Positions 1 to 8,218 of a DNA stretch of 51,116 bases are shown piece by piece (the stretch's first letter is position 1; each line of letters starts with the position of its first letter). Origin of the DNA: a virus. The position numbers and the translations under genes are program-made. Location: the IMG/VR virus record IMGVR_UViG_3300025000_000144, positions 1-51,116 of that record. One strand, 5' to 3'. The notes under the pieces were generated by a model. That model did not search any database and was not told where the DNA came from. It saw only the letters and a list, made by a program, of their open reading frames with translations.

Positions 1-226
1 TTTGAATTTCTTCAGCTACGCCTTTTACACCCTTTGTGGGCTTCTTGCCTTGGTGTGCGGCAATGCCGACGTAATTAAGTTGGCCAAATCCTCTGACAGC
101 AATTTTTACCCTGTTTCTAATCGCATCTCTAAAAATAGTAATCAACGTGTTAAAAAATAATTCCGTATCTTTAATCGTATATCCACATCTATGTGCTAAT
201 TCTGCTATTAATTCATCTTTATTCAT
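1..226 (-). CDS. HU/IHF-like DNA-binding protein (3' end outside window)
   Basis: The gene reads leftward from ATG at 226 and runs off the window after 75 codons. It opens MNKDELIAELAHRCGY, the usual HU start, and contains the RGFGQL beta-arm entry followed by AAHQGKKPTKG, matching the GFG-F...R-ARKGRNP region of HU. HU-family dimers bend and compact DNA and assist replication, recombination and transcription. An AGGA ribosome site lies just upstream. It is the last visible gene of the leftward group that includes the RNA polymerase, so a phage nucleoid or architectural role is likely. The C-terminus is not seen, so HU and IHF subtypes cannot be separated. Confidence 0.88.
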   Translation of the reverse strand, partial: MNKDELIAELAHRCGYTIKDTELFFNTLITIFRDAIRNRVKIAVRGFGQLNYVGIAAHQGKKPTKGVKGVAEEIQ

Positions 227-288
227 ATTTACATCCTTTTTTGATAATTATCGTATTATATACCATTAACAGGTAAATTTCCTGGCAA

Positions 289-1083
289 CTACGATAATTT
301 TTTCTTTTTATAGGTTTTTTTAATATAAGCCCTATCTGTTGCTTTTTTCTTTTCTTTCCAGCAATCTACACAATATTTTCTACTGTTATGATCTTTCTCG
401 ATCTCTTTCCCACACCCCAAACATATTAAATAAGGGGGGTAAAAATCAATAATATCATCTCTACTAGTTATTTCTGCAAAAATATTGTCGTCGTTATACT
501 CGGTATCGGCATAAAATATCTCAAACGACCCGTCATTATCCCCCCTCAAATCATTAAAAACAATGTACCCTTCTTTTTTTAGTTTTTCGCCAATTATCAA
601 TTGTTCTTTGTAACTGGCATGTACCTTTGCTAAAGAAATTACGGGAGAAAATGTCTTGTTAACAAAAAATCTAGAAGAGTCATTGGGTTTATTCTTTTTT
701 TCGCGCCATTTTTTAGTAGATTGATTTTGATATTTTGCACAAATCAAAAGAGCAAACAATATCTTTTCAAGGCGATAATCCCCGATTTTTTTTATTTTAT
801 CAATTTCAGAATTTGTAATAATAATATTTTCTGGAATGTATAATTTATTTTTTTTGGCTGTTTTTATCGCTTGGTCTATTTTGTTGCCAAAAATAATCTC
901 ATTATATTCGGGATTATGGTTATAGCAAAACTCATTCAATTTTTTTCTCGTCTGTTCTTCATTAAGATTTTTAAAAAAATAAAATTTAGCCAATATAGTC
1001 AAATCCTTGATAGACATGGGCTTTACGAATCCTTTATATAACAAGGTTTCCGCATATACTAATTCGTCAAATATAGGCTTCAT
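289..1083 (-). CDS. Zinc-ribbon protein of unknown function, 264 aa
   Basis: Not recognised as a named family. The C-terminus (about residues 218-240) holds a CxxC...CxxC zinc ribbon (CLGCG ... YCVDC) followed by a very basic lysine-rich tail, which suggests nucleic-acid binding. The middle is charged, with no membrane segment. I chose ATG 1083 over TTG one codon upstream because an AAGGAAG site precedes it; the start overlaps the last 17 bases of the RNA polymerase gene, so the two are probably translationally coupled. The coupling makes a transcription or DNA-template role attractive, but that is inference. Confidence 0.75.
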   Translation of the reverse strand: MKPIFDELVYAETLLYKGFVKPMSIKDLTILAKFYFFKNLNEEQTRKKLNEFCYNHNPEYNEIIFGNKIDQAIKTAKKNKLYIPENIIITNSEIDKIKKIGDYRLEKILFALLICAKYQNQSTKKWREKKNKPNDSSRFFVNKTFSPVISLAKVHASYKEQLIIGEKLKKEGYIVFNDLRGDNDGSFEIFYADTEYNDDNIFAEITSRDDIIDFYPPYLICLGCGKEIEKDHNSRKYCVDCWKEKKKATDRAYIKKTYKKKKLS

Positions 1084-3826
1084 CAATATCGTCTTCCTTT
1101 TTTTTATCTATAGCACTAAGTGGTTGTAACTTAAAATAAGATCCCAGATACTCTAGAGATCCAGAAGAGTCTAGAAATGGCGCAACCACGTTATTCTGAC
1201 AATTTAAACTTACATTATCGGCAACATGCTTACCAAATACATGCCACGCGAACTGTTTTGTATCATGAGGATAATCAATATAACAAATTCTAACTGCCAA
1301 ATTGACAAGTTCAGACATATTAGAGCTTATTGCTCGTGACTCTTCTAAAATAGAACGATTATATTGCTCTAAATTATTATATACCTTTTTTCCATTATTC
1401 TTTCCGTTTTTATACCGTGTGTATAATTCTAACATCTGAGCATACTTGCTGTCATTAAACTTTATTGAATTGTCAGTAAGTATTTTCACGATATCACCAA
1501 GATTATTAGCCTCAATTTGTTTTTCTATTTCTTTTATCTCTGACTCTAAAAATAAGCAAACCTTATTTGCAATACAATCAGTTTCAATAACAGGGCTGGA
1601 ATTATAATATCTTTCAGCAGCCTCTAGTTCTTCGTTAGACAATCTTGACGGAAGGTTATTATAATCATAAAGCCAAGATCCCAATTGCTTTTTAGAAAGC
1701 ATTAAATAGGCATAGGTATTATACTTGCGATTATGCCGAAGATATTTTCGATTTAATCTCGGATACAGATGTCGCATAAAATAAGGGCGTTTATCTATGA
1801 TCAAACGGTTATTCAGATTCGCTCGTTGCCGCTCTTCAGTGCTCATATCCGCAGTTATCTTAGTCCACCTAGTCCAATACGACGGCATTTTCTTGGTGTT
1901 ATTGTTTTTCGCCGCATCTATAGCCTGACCCTGATAGAATCTACAGAGTTTAAGTCTTTTGATGAGTTCCTGATATTCGATGCTGTCGACGGGATATGAT
2001 TTAAGCATGGCATCCATGGTTGTGGAGGTATTGGTAATAATTCCTATGGGACTGTCAAAACTCTTGATGTCGGCGAGATATAATTCCGATTCCCTGATTA
2101 CTGATTTAGGAGCGACGCCTTTATCATAGGTAATCGGCAAACCGCCATATGCGCCTTTCAGCACAACGGAATTATCGGTTGTCATTGTCAGGTCGCCGTC
2201 GAAATCACTATCGGCTTGCAACATCGTATCCAATCCGAAGATGTTATAGATAATCCCACTGCTAATATGTTGATACCAGAAGCGTTGATCGTCGTTGCTT
2301 TGCAAGTTGATGACATTGACTTCGCTACGCCATGTCAGGGGCGCCCTCATAGCCGCTACTTTAGATACGCCTTTGCGATTCCAATAATTGCTATAATGTT
2401 CACCCCTACCGAGCAGCCCCTTGGGGACTTTACCGAAGCAGTGTTCCATCAATGCATAGGGATCGCTTACCATGGTAGAGTAGTTACCGTCTAACACCAG
2501 GTTGCCAATATAAGCCTCTCTAATCTTCTTATTGAGGCTGTGAATGACGTGATTCTGTATGTACGGATCTGCTATCAACTGATTATTCAGAAGAAGGGAT
2601 TTCGTAATGGGATCGCTTATTTTTTCCAGCAACAGGGGGTCGTAATCATCATATGCGAGTTTGCCCAAGAGATACAGAAGGGTATAGGAGATATCAAGCC
2701 CCATGGTTTTACCGATGTAATCAATAGTCTTCTGACACAAGAATTTTATTTCGGCGTCGCCGATATCTAGATTTTGAATAAACTGATAATTACTGAAAAC
2801 GTAGTCATAATCTTTTTTTGGTGCGTATCTACTAATACCCCAGTTCATATTATTGGCTCGGCATTTGGCAACGTATTCGCCAACGCTGTTGTAAAATGGG
2901 GCGCCCTTAAACATAGACTTGGTTAATATCAGATCCATATCCCTGATATTTACCGCGTTGCCATACATATCAGTTATTAGGTGTTCGCCCAGTTCTTCGC
3001 TGTATCTATGAAAATCCATGGTGGCAACCATGCCCTTCATAAAAGCGTTTCTGATGATAAAGGAAGATGGAACATAATCCAGTTCCAACTCCTCCGCCCA
3101 TCGTTGCGCCTGTTCAATGGAAATCAAACCCTGCCCATCGAAGGCGTTAAACTCCAAAGGCATGGTTCTTTCCTCAATACAATCTTCTGTTGGTGTTTCT
3201 ACGACGTAATCAACCCGTTCCTCCCTGGTGGTGATGTAATCTGGGATGACGGTGAAATAGGGCGTACTAACTTTTATCGTGCCGCTAAAATTCAGGGCAA
3301 AGTAGGCGTTGTACTTATTGGGACTAACTGCTACGGTTTCATCCATGCCGTTCTTCAATACCTGCTTTAATTCCGTCTCAACATCCGCACTACAAAAAAT
3401 AACGGTGTTTCTCCTACTGTGTCCGGCACCACACATAAATCTTACAAATTTCTTGCCATTGACTACGAAGGAATTGCTAATAATTTTTTTATAATGTTTT
3501 TTATCTTCGACAGACAGGCTAATAATTTCTGGCACAAATAGTATCTGATTTAATCTATTTTCAATCTCTACTATTCTTTCAATATTCTTACTTGTCGACT
3601 TCCTGCCTTTTAATTTTCTTTTTTCAACCAGTAGACCTGCTATTTCCAAAGGATCATAATTACGATGTTGCAGGTCAAATAATGTTCTTATGGCTTGATT
3701 CTCAGCAACTGCTACCAGTTCTCCGTTTTTTCTCGCCTGATTAATAGAGACATCAATATTGTAATTACTACGGATTACGCGACTACTGGATAGGTGCAAG
3801 ATATAAAAGGATTGAATTTTGCTCAA
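1067..3826 (-). CDS. Single-chain DPBB RNA polymerase (QDE-1/YonO-like), 919 aa
   Basis: Predicted nucleotidyl transferase that makes RNA from one chain. The decisive motif is DSDFDGD at residues 539-545, giving the metal-binding D541-x-D543-G-D545 shared by the double-psi beta-barrel polymerases: cellular beta', eukaryotic RNA-silencing RdRPs such as QDE-1, and YonO of phage SPbeta. Further blocks in the order of RdRP-type proteins are FMCGAGHSRR near residue 131, FDGQGLIS near 228 and AAMRAPLTWRSEVNVI near 490-505. The length is about that of YonO. The start is TTG 3826, with AAAGGA about 12 bases upstream; the next methionine is near residue 131. A sigma70-type promoter at 4580-4608 heads this leftward unit, so host polymerase probably makes the phage polymerase early. 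It could transcribe DNA (as YonO does) or copy RNA; sequence alone does not decide. Confidence 0.85.
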   Translation of the reverse strand: MSKIQSFYILHLSSSRVIRSNYNIDVSINQARKNGELVAVAENQAIRTLFDLQHRNYDPLEIAGLLVEKRKLKGRKSTSKNIERIVEIENRLNQILFVPEIISLSVEDKKHYKKIISNSFVVNGKKFVRFMCGAGHSRRNTVIFCSADVETELKQVLKNGMDETVAVSPNKYNAYFALNFSGTIKVSTPYFTVIPDYITTREERVDYVVETPTEDCIEERTMPLEFNAFDGQGLISIEQAQRWAEELELDYVPSSFIIRNAFMKGMVATMDFHRYSEELGEHLITDMYGNAVNIRDMDLILTKSMFKGAPFYNSVGEYVAKCRANNMNWGISRYAPKKDYDYVFSNYQFIQNLDIGDAEIKFLCQKTIDYIGKTMGLDISYTLLYLLGKLAYDDYDPLLLEKISDPITKSLLLNNQLIADPYIQNHVIHSLNKKIREAYIGNLVLDGNYSTMVSDPYALMEHCFGKVPKGLLGRGEHYSNYWNRKGVSKVAAMRAPLTWRSEVNVINLQSNDDQRFWYQHISSGIIYNIFGLDTMLQADSDFDGDLTMTTDNSVVLKGAYGGLPITYDKGVAPKSVIRESELYLADIKSFDSPIGIITNTSTTMDAMLKSYPVDSIEYQELIKRLKLCRFYQGQAIDAAKNNNTKKMPSYWTRWTKITADMSTEERQRANLNNRLIIDKRPYFMRHLYPRLNRKYLRHNRKYNTYAYLMLSKKQLGSWLYDYNNLPSRLSNEELEAAERYYNSSPVIETDCIANKVCLFLESEIKEIEKQIEANNLGDIVKILTDNSIKFNDSKYAQMLELYTRYKNGKNNGKKVYNNLEQYNRSILEESRAISSNMSELVNLAVRICYIDYPHDTKQFAWHVFGKHVADNVSLNCQNNVVAPFLDSSGSLEYLGSYFKLQPLSAIDKKKEDDIDEAYI

Positions 3827-3865
3827 TGATAGTGGTAATCCTTTCTTTAGGATGTTTGTTGCTAT

Positions 3866-4126
3866 TTACATATTGCCATCGCTATATTCGTTGTATTGAC
3901 AATCTAATATGCTGTCAGTATACCGGTAATAACTCATTTCATTCCAATGATATTCTTTATCATCTTTATCGAAATTATAGGCGACGTTGAAATCGCTGAT
4001 ATAAAATCTACAGGGTTGCAAGTCGGCACTATCACACTCGCACTTATCAATGTGGATACAGTCTTGACAAATCCTCCTTTCTGTGTTATTCTGTTGTTCG
4101 TTATAATATTTATTTGTGTCTGCCAT
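3866..4126 (-). CDS. Small cysteine-rich protein, 86 aa
   Basis: Function unknown. A compact cysteine cluster at about residues 19-38 (CQDC, then CEC and a further C before RFY) resembles a small zinc or metal site. The rest is acidic and tyrosine-rich. It lies between the RNA polymerase and another 86-residue gene on the same strand, 15 bases after that gene's stop. The nearest SD-like GAGGAGG is inside the upstream gene, 18 bases before the ATG, so initiation may depend on coupling. Confidence 0.7.
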   Translation of the reverse strand: MADTNKYYNEQQNNTERRICQDCIHIDKCECDSADLQPCRFYISDFNVAYNFDKDDKEYHWNEMSYYRYTDSILDCQYNEYSDGNM

Positions 4127-4141
4127 GTTGTTATGTTGTTG

Positions 4142-4402
4142 TTACACCTCCTCGCTTTCGAATTCAACTCCTGCGCAGAAACTTTCGGATTCTATAATCG
4201 CTATAAATTTATCCAGGGTTTCCACCAGAGATGTGCTTTTAAATATACTTCTGTAGCCGCCGATATGAATTTCATCAATAACGTAGCCCTGCCATTCCAG
4301 CAGGGGATTGCTGCCGTTGATCTCCGTAAAAGATAATATATACCTACCCATCCAGTTTATTACGGCGGCGTTGTCAAATATTCTATTCAACTTGTCTTTC
4401 AT
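4142..4402 (-). CDS. Small protein of unknown function, 86 aa
   Basis: Not recognised. Soluble, mixed alpha/beta-looking sequence with no cysteine cluster or membrane span. It lies 6 bases downstream of the 42-residue membrane peptide and upstream of the Cys-rich 86-residue gene in the leftward polymerase unit. Its own stop region carries the GAGGAGG that may serve the next gene. Confidence 0.65.
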   Translation of the reverse strand: MKDKLNRIFDNAAVINWMGRYILSFTEINGSNPLLEWQGYVIDEIHIGGYRSIFKSTSLVETLDKFIAIIESESFCAGVEFESEEV

Positions 4403-4408
4403 ATGATC

Positions 4409-4537
4409 TTATTTAAACCTCTTTCTGAAATAACTACGGTTTTTACTGGGAATCCAGCCGGTGTTGACATTATAGCCGACATTCCCATTTACTAATTTTA
4501 CGATTATTAATATTACGATAAATAACAGTATTTCCAT
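4409..4537 (-). CDS. Membrane micropeptide, 42 aa
   Basis: First gene of the leftward unit. ATG at 4537 follows a clear AGAGGAG ribosome site. Residues 2-16 are almost wholly I, L, V and F, giving one short transmembrane helix; the tail ends in a basic RKRFK patch. Function unknown; single-span peptides with a basic tail are typical of phage host-takeover genes. Confidence 0.68.
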   Translation of the reverse strand: MEILLFIVILIIVKLVNGNVGYNVNTGWIPSKNRSYFRKRFK

Positions 4538-4579
4538 TTGCTATTCTCCTCTGGGCTTCTGCCCTATATAATTACTACA

Positions 4580-4608
4580 ATATTACCACACATATCATTA
4601 TTTGTCAA
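4580..4608 (-). promoter_or_regulatory. Sigma70-type promoter, leftward (RNA polymerase unit)
   Basis: Read on the minus strand: TTGACA (4603-4608), a 17-base spacer, then TAATAT (4580-4585), with TG one base before the -10 (extended -10). It is preceded by CCC, like the opposing promoter at 4669. It drives 4537 down to the RNA polymerase and probably HU. Confidence 0.85.
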
Positions 4609-4619
4609 GGGTTGAGACC

Positions 4620-4657
4620 GACCAATTTCTTTGGTTGTATAGCCAACAATATTGGTC
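4620..4657. promoter_or_regulatory. 38-bp dyad between divergent promoters, candidate operator
   Basis: The outer arms GACCAAT (4620-4626) and ATTGGTC (4651-4657) are exact inverted repeats, and the inner arms TTGG (4631-4634) and CCAA (4643-4646) share the same centre at 4638.5. By eye 14 of 19 positions are symmetric. It sits between the -35 boxes of two divergent promoters, where one dimeric or tetrameric regulator could control both. Confidence 0.65.
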
Positions 4658-4668
4658 ACCCGTAGCCC

Positions 4669-4697
4669 TTGACAGATTTGAGGTTATGTGGTATAGT
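4669..4697 (+). promoter_or_regulatory. Sigma70-type promoter, rightward (nuclease/helicase unit)
   Basis: TTGACA 4669-4674, a 17-base spacer, TATAGT 4692-4697 with TG one base before it. The CCC-TTGACA and TGTGG-TA context matches the opposing promoter and several promoters in the small-gene array. Confidence 0.87.
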
Positions 4698-4848
4698 TAC
4701 AGCGGTTGTAAATTGGGCTAGGGGTTTACAGGAGTTGCAACTTCTATAAATTCGACAAAGGGTATCGCTCTCGTATCCCGCCCAATTATTTTTTATTAGA
4801 CGAGGGCATCATCCTTGCTTTAAAGAGCAAAGAAAGAGAGTCGAAGAT
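4698..4848 (+). promoter_or_regulatory. Structured 5' leader of the nuclease/helicase mRNA
   Basis: About 140 untranslated bases separate the predicted start site from ATG 4849. AATTGGGC (from 4711) pairs with GCCCAATT (from 4781), and the right arm runs into a T-rich stretch, as an attenuator would. Inside lies the palindrome AGTTGCAACT, and further down TTGCT/AGCAA around TTAAAG. I recognise no riboswitch class. Confidence 0.45.
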
Positions 4849-5340
4849 ATGAAATATTGTAAGGCATGTGACAAAACAAAAGAAGATGATGAATTTGGCA
4901 ATAATGCATCGTCAAGTACGGGTTTAACTAGTTATTGCAAAGAGTGTGAACGTAAAAGATCTAGAGAATGGAAAAAGGCTCATCCCGAAAAAATAAAAGC
5001 ACAAAGAGATGCATATAACCTCAAGAATCAAAGCAAAAGATTAGAATATCGCCAAGATAACAAAGACGTAATAAAAAATAATGCCTTGAAGAAAAGTTTT
5101 GGGATTAGTATGCAAGAATATTTAGACATGTATTTGGCTCAAAATGGAAGATGTGCTATTTGCCGCCAAGAATCTCCAGACGCTAAAAAAGTTTTGGCTG
5201 TAGATCATTGTCACAAAACAGGGGCGATTCGAGGACTGCTTTGTGTACATTGCAATATCGCCCTAGGAAATTTTAGGGACGATATAGAGGTTTTAAAAAT
5301 GGCTATTGAATATTTAAAAGCAGGTGGATTTCATGCCTGA
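4849..5340 (+). CDS. Endonuclease VII-like HNH nuclease, 163 aa
   Basis: Resembles the recombination endonuclease VII family (T4 gp49), which cuts branched DNA such as Holliday junctions. The N-terminus has a CKAC...CKEC zinc pair (about residues 4-30), the middle is basic, and the C-terminal half holds CAIC, the catalytic LAVDHCHKTGAIRGLLC and CVHCNIALGNFRDD, the usual His-Me/HNH core with its zinc cysteines. It is the first gene of the rightward unit and overlaps the helicase start by 8 bases, so the pair is coupled. Freestanding HNH homing enzymes look similar, but the RGLLC-xx-CN-xxLG-F-DD ending is the endonuclease VII signature. Confidence 0.88.
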   Translation: MKYCKACDKTKEDDEFGNNASSSTGLTSYCKECERKRSREWKKAHPEKIKAQRDAYNLKNQSKRLEYRQDNKDVIKNNALKKSFGISMQEYLDMYLAQNGRCAICRQESPDAKKVLAVDHCHKTGAIRGLLCVHCNIALGNFRDDIEVLKMAIEYLKAGGFHA

Positions 5341-6703
5341 TAGCAACACACATTTTATCAAAGTAATAGATTCGCCTACGGGTACGGGTAAAACCACGTG
5401 GGCTATTAACTATATAAACGAACTTCCAGTAGATACGAAAGTAATTTATATTACCCCATTTCTTACAGAAGTTCAGCGTATTATAGACGATTGCCCCACC
5501 AGGCATTTTGTTCAGCCCGATAGGAAATATGGTGGCGGTAGGAAAATGGCGCACTTGCTTAAACTGATTAGAAGCGATAGAAATATTGTTAGTACCCACA
5601 GTTTGTTTTCTCAAATCACAGATGAATTAATTACTGCTCTTCGTGCTTCAGATTATATCTTGGTTTTAGATGAAGTGTTTAGCGTTGTGGAAAAGTTTGA
5701 TATGTGGGAAGATTTTCCATATATGACAGATGAGGAAAAAGATGGACTAACTGCAACCAACGTAAATACATTGTTTAAAAAAGAATTTATTGCCGTTGAT
5801 CAAGACTATCTGGTGAAGTGGATTGACAAGGAAAGCGCACTGGATAAATATAGAGATGTTAAGCAATTAGTAGACAGGGGACTTCTTTACTTGGTTAAAG
5901 GAAGTCTTTTGGTTTGGACATTTCCGGTTGAAGTATTTCAGCAAGGTATTTTCGAAGAAATATATATACTGACATATCAATTTGATTATCAGTTGCAAAG
6001 TTATTATTATCAATACTTTAATATCGATTACAACCTGTTTCATATAGAATCAAAAACAGGGAGTCCCTATGTGGTTGCTACCACCAACAGCGATTATGAA
6101 CAGGAATGGATATCAAAGGTAAAACCACTAATTACTATAGTAGATAATCCCAAATTGAATAAAATAGGGGATGTGATAAAAACCAATAGAGGCGATATTA
6201 AATCGGCACTATGTAAGCGGTGGTATATTAATAATCCCGGTGAGATTAATCGCATACAAAAAAATATGGTTAATTTCTTTATGAACTATTCTAAGTCTAG
6301 TAGCGCCAAGAGAATGTGGACTTGCTTTGTCAGCCACAAGAAGGAATTGCGTGCATCTAATCTTTCTTTTAAAACATGGGTGGCTATGAATAGCAGAGCT
6401 ACTAATAATTACGGACATAAGACGTGTTTAGCCTATCCCGTAAATAGATATATCAACCCTTTCTTTATTGCTTTTTTTGAAAAGAAGGGAATACCCTTGG
6501 ATCAGGACGGATTTGCTTTGAGCGAGATGATTCAATGGATATGGAGATCTGCTGTTAGAAACGGAAAAAAAATAAGCATCTATATTCCCAGTGAAAGAAT
6601 GCGTATGATGCTAACAGCCTTTCTAGACGGAAGGTTTTCCTTGCGTCATTTTTCGCAGGAACTAACACTTGAGGCTTCCGATGGCTATGACGATGAATTA
6701 TAG
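5333..6703 (+). CDS. SF2-like DNA/RNA helicase, 456 aa
   Basis: Predicted NTP-driven helicase or translocase. Walker A is SPTGTGKTTW near residues 13-22, motif Ia ITPFLTEVQRI follows, Walker B is LDEVF near residue 112, and the C-terminal motif VI is QWIWRSAVRNG, a Q-xxx-R-xx-R form with arginine fingers. The length suits a compact phage helicase with two RecA-like lobes. ATG 5333 is preferred to GTG 5324 because AGGTGG lies 6-11 bases upstream. Pairing with an endonuclease VII suggests replication, recombination or branch processing. The substrate is unknown. Confidence 0.82.
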   Translation: MPDSNTHFIKVIDSPTGTGKTTWAINYINELPVDTKVIYITPFLTEVQRIIDDCPTRHFVQPDRKYGGGRKMAHLLKLIRSDRNIVSTHSLFSQITDELITALRASDYILVLDEVFSVVEKFDMWEDFPYMTDEEKDGLTATNVNTLFKKEFIAVDQDYLVKWIDKESALDKYRDVKQLVDRGLLYLVKGSLLVWTFPVEVFQQGIFEEIYILTYQFDYQLQSYYYQYFNIDYNLFHIESKTGSPYVVATTNSDYEQEWISKVKPLITIVDNPKLNKIGDVIKTNRGDIKSALCKRWYINNPGEINRIQKNMVNFFMNYSKSSSAKRMWTCFVSHKKELRASNLSFKTWVAMNSRATNNYGHKTCLAYPVNRYINPFFIAFFEKKGIPLDQDGFALSEMIQWIWRSAVRNGKKISIYIPSERMRMMLTAFLDGRFSLRHFSQELTLEASDGYDDEL

Positions 6704-6840
6704 CCGTTTTTTGGCTTTATTGGAGATTTAAAATGAAAGTCCAATAAAATTCATTTTCTGATATAGTAATAGTATAGTTAAGTAGCATATGCTGTAATAA
6801 GGAGGTATTAAAACTCCAATAAAACCGTTTTGATATGGAG

Positions 6841-6876
6841 ATAGGATTATCCTTAGAGATGATCCTATTTTTTTAT
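6841..6876 (+). terminator. Rho-independent terminator after the helicase gene
   Basis: ATAGGAT (6841-6847) pairs with ATCCTAT (6862-6868) and runs into a T-rich tract at 6868-6876. It lies about 140 bases past the helicase stop. Confidence 0.7.
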
Positions 6877-7306
6877 TTATTTTTATTCTTTTTTTATTAA
6901 AATAACTACTTTTTACCTATTTTTGTCATATTTCTGCGGTTGTCGTAAAGATATTAGTAAGAGTATATTTATATGATGTTATGACGGTATATTTTATAAA
7001 ATATTACAACATTTATATTTTAATATATATAGTATTACTATTACTTTATGACTACTACAACGACTTATTTTTGATGATATTATTGTGATTATTGATATTT
7101 TTAATATTATTGTGAATGTGTGAATAGATGTGCTGTGGGCGGTTATTAAATATCTGCAATTCTTGGATTTGTAAAATAGGGGGGTTATTATTATAAATAG
7201 TATTGATTATATCTGTAATAATCACACCCTAATGAGGTAAAATCAGGATCATAATAGCATAATAAGAGTATTATTATCTTATTATTCTACCAGGATGATT
7301 ATTTTT

Positions 7307-7334
7307 TTTAATGTAAAGTTTATTTTACATTAAA
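7307..7334. repeat. Perfect 11-bp inverted repeat in AT-rich region
   Basis: TTTAATGTAAA (7307-7317) and TTTACATTAAA (7324-7334) are exact inverted copies around the 6-base loop GTTTAT. No T-tract follows on either strand, so it is not a typical terminator. A protein-binding or origin element is possible. Confidence 0.75.
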
Positions 7335-7585
7335 TCGAATAACATGCAAATTGTCACAGAAGGCATATAAACATAATAATTATAATCAGACAATAATTAT
7401 CTTATTATAATAATCAATGCATATATAATAATAAGACTATATCCATCCTAATAATAGTATCATCCCATCATATCATACTAATATATATGAATAATATCAT
7501 AAATAATAATTATCTGCTATCCATCCCGTATTATAATAATTGTCTATTCTGTTAATATTCAAATAGTTTAATATTAAAGGCAGAT

Positions 7586-7624
7586 ATTAAAAAAATAATA
7601 GCATGTTATCAGCACGCTATTATT
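7586..7624 (-). terminator. Terminator of the leftward 7650-8165 unit
   Basis: On the minus strand AATAATAGC (7616-7624) pairs perfectly with GCTATTATT (7594-7602), followed by a run of Ts. It lies 26 bases past the stop of the 126-residue gene. Confidence 0.8.
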
Positions 7625-7649
7625 ATTTATATGGTATGATATTCTGTTA

Positions 7650-8030
7650 TTATCTTAATGTCTGATCTATCGTAGTTAAGAAAATCATCACGGCGTCATT
7701 GCTATAAAATTTATGGCATTTGGCATTCTGATTACCTAATAAGCCAATTAGTAATAATGTAGTGGATGGTAATTTGTTGTAATCATCCATTGTTTGCGGA
7801 TATCTGAAGTATATCTCACGTTCTTTAATAAGCACTTGAAAATCAAGTTTATATTGTGATGATTGAATACTGAAGTTAAAATATTGGTATTCATGGTGGT
7901 ATTCAATATCACTATAATAATCAATTCCTAATTTTTTAGCTGCTTTAATTCCTTCTGCCATTACCAGGATGGCATCATTTGAAAATTGATTATTCTCGAA
8001 TTTTTGATCCAATATCTTGATTGTTTTCAT
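7650..8030 (-). CDS. Small soluble protein of unknown function, 126 aa
   Basis: Not recognised. ATG follows a GGAGCGATAAA ribosome site. Soluble, with no obvious signal, and a hydrophobic TLLLIGLLG stretch near residue 90 that is probably a core strand rather than a membrane span. It is second in a two-gene leftward unit with its own promoter at 8190-8218 and terminator at 7586-7624. This is the only leftward unit facing the small-gene array, so a distinct expression class is possible. Confidence 0.72.
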   Translation of the reverse strand: MKTIKILDQKFENNQFSNDAILVMAEGIKAAKKLGIDYYSDIEYHHEYQYFNFSIQSSQYKLDFQVLIKEREIYFRYPQTMDDYNKLPSTTLLLIGLLGNQNAKCHKFYSNDAVMIFLTTIDQTLR

Positions 8031-8060
8031 TTTATCGCTCCTATTGTCTGATTATGACTA

Positions 8061-8165
8061 TTATTTATAGATGTTACAACTATCTGCAATCAATTTTACA
8101 AGCGCGATAATAAAGATTATTACCAGTACATAAATTGGGAGTGAAGCGCTTAAGATTTGATCCAT
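8061..8165 (-). CDS. Membrane micropeptide, 34 aa
   Basis: ATG 8165 with GGAGATAAAAA upstream. One transmembrane helix spans about residues 8-26 (YVLVIIFIIALVKLI). First gene of the leftward two-gene unit. Function unknown. Confidence 0.65.
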   Translation of the reverse strand: MDQILSASLPIYVLVIIFIIALVKLIADSCNIYK

Positions 8166-8189
8166 TTTTTATCTCCTTGTTATGTATAG

Positions 8190-8218
8190 ATATTAACCGA
8201 TTTTTCATAAAATGTCAA
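8190..8218 (-). promoter_or_regulatory. Sigma70-type promoter, leftward
   Basis: Minus-strand TTGACA (8213-8218), 17-base spacer, TAATAT (8190-8195). No extended -10. It heads the 8165-7650 unit. Confidence 0.8.

Larger units (their letters stand above)
6704..7649. other. 946-bp AT-rich convergent gene-free region, possible origin
   Basis: No gene is visible on either strand. The region lies between a rightward and a leftward gene. The left end has short hairpins and a terminator. From about 6880 the DNA is nearly pure A/T, dense in TTATTA/AATAAT runs and small inverted repeats. Such a long, melted-looking stretch in a compact phage genome fits a replication origin or a packaging or recombination site; no iterons or known origin motif were recognised. 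Confidence 0.5.

Noticed and set aside
1769-3494. Several plus-strand reading frames of 61-129 codons
   Set aside because: They lie opposite the RNA polymerase gene, lack SDs and have no recognisable protein features.
3866-4167. Alternative minus-strand frame 4167-3934 and plus-strand frame 3947-4336
   Set aside because: They overlap two same-strand genes that have better coding character and a consistent order in the leftward unit.
4849-5340. Intron homing HNH gene
   Set aside because: No split gene is visible around it and the C-terminal motif is that of endonuclease VII; the helicase downstream is intact.
7307-7334. Perfect inverted repeat as a terminator
   Set aside because: No T-tract follows the stem on either strand; on the plus strand the Ts precede it.
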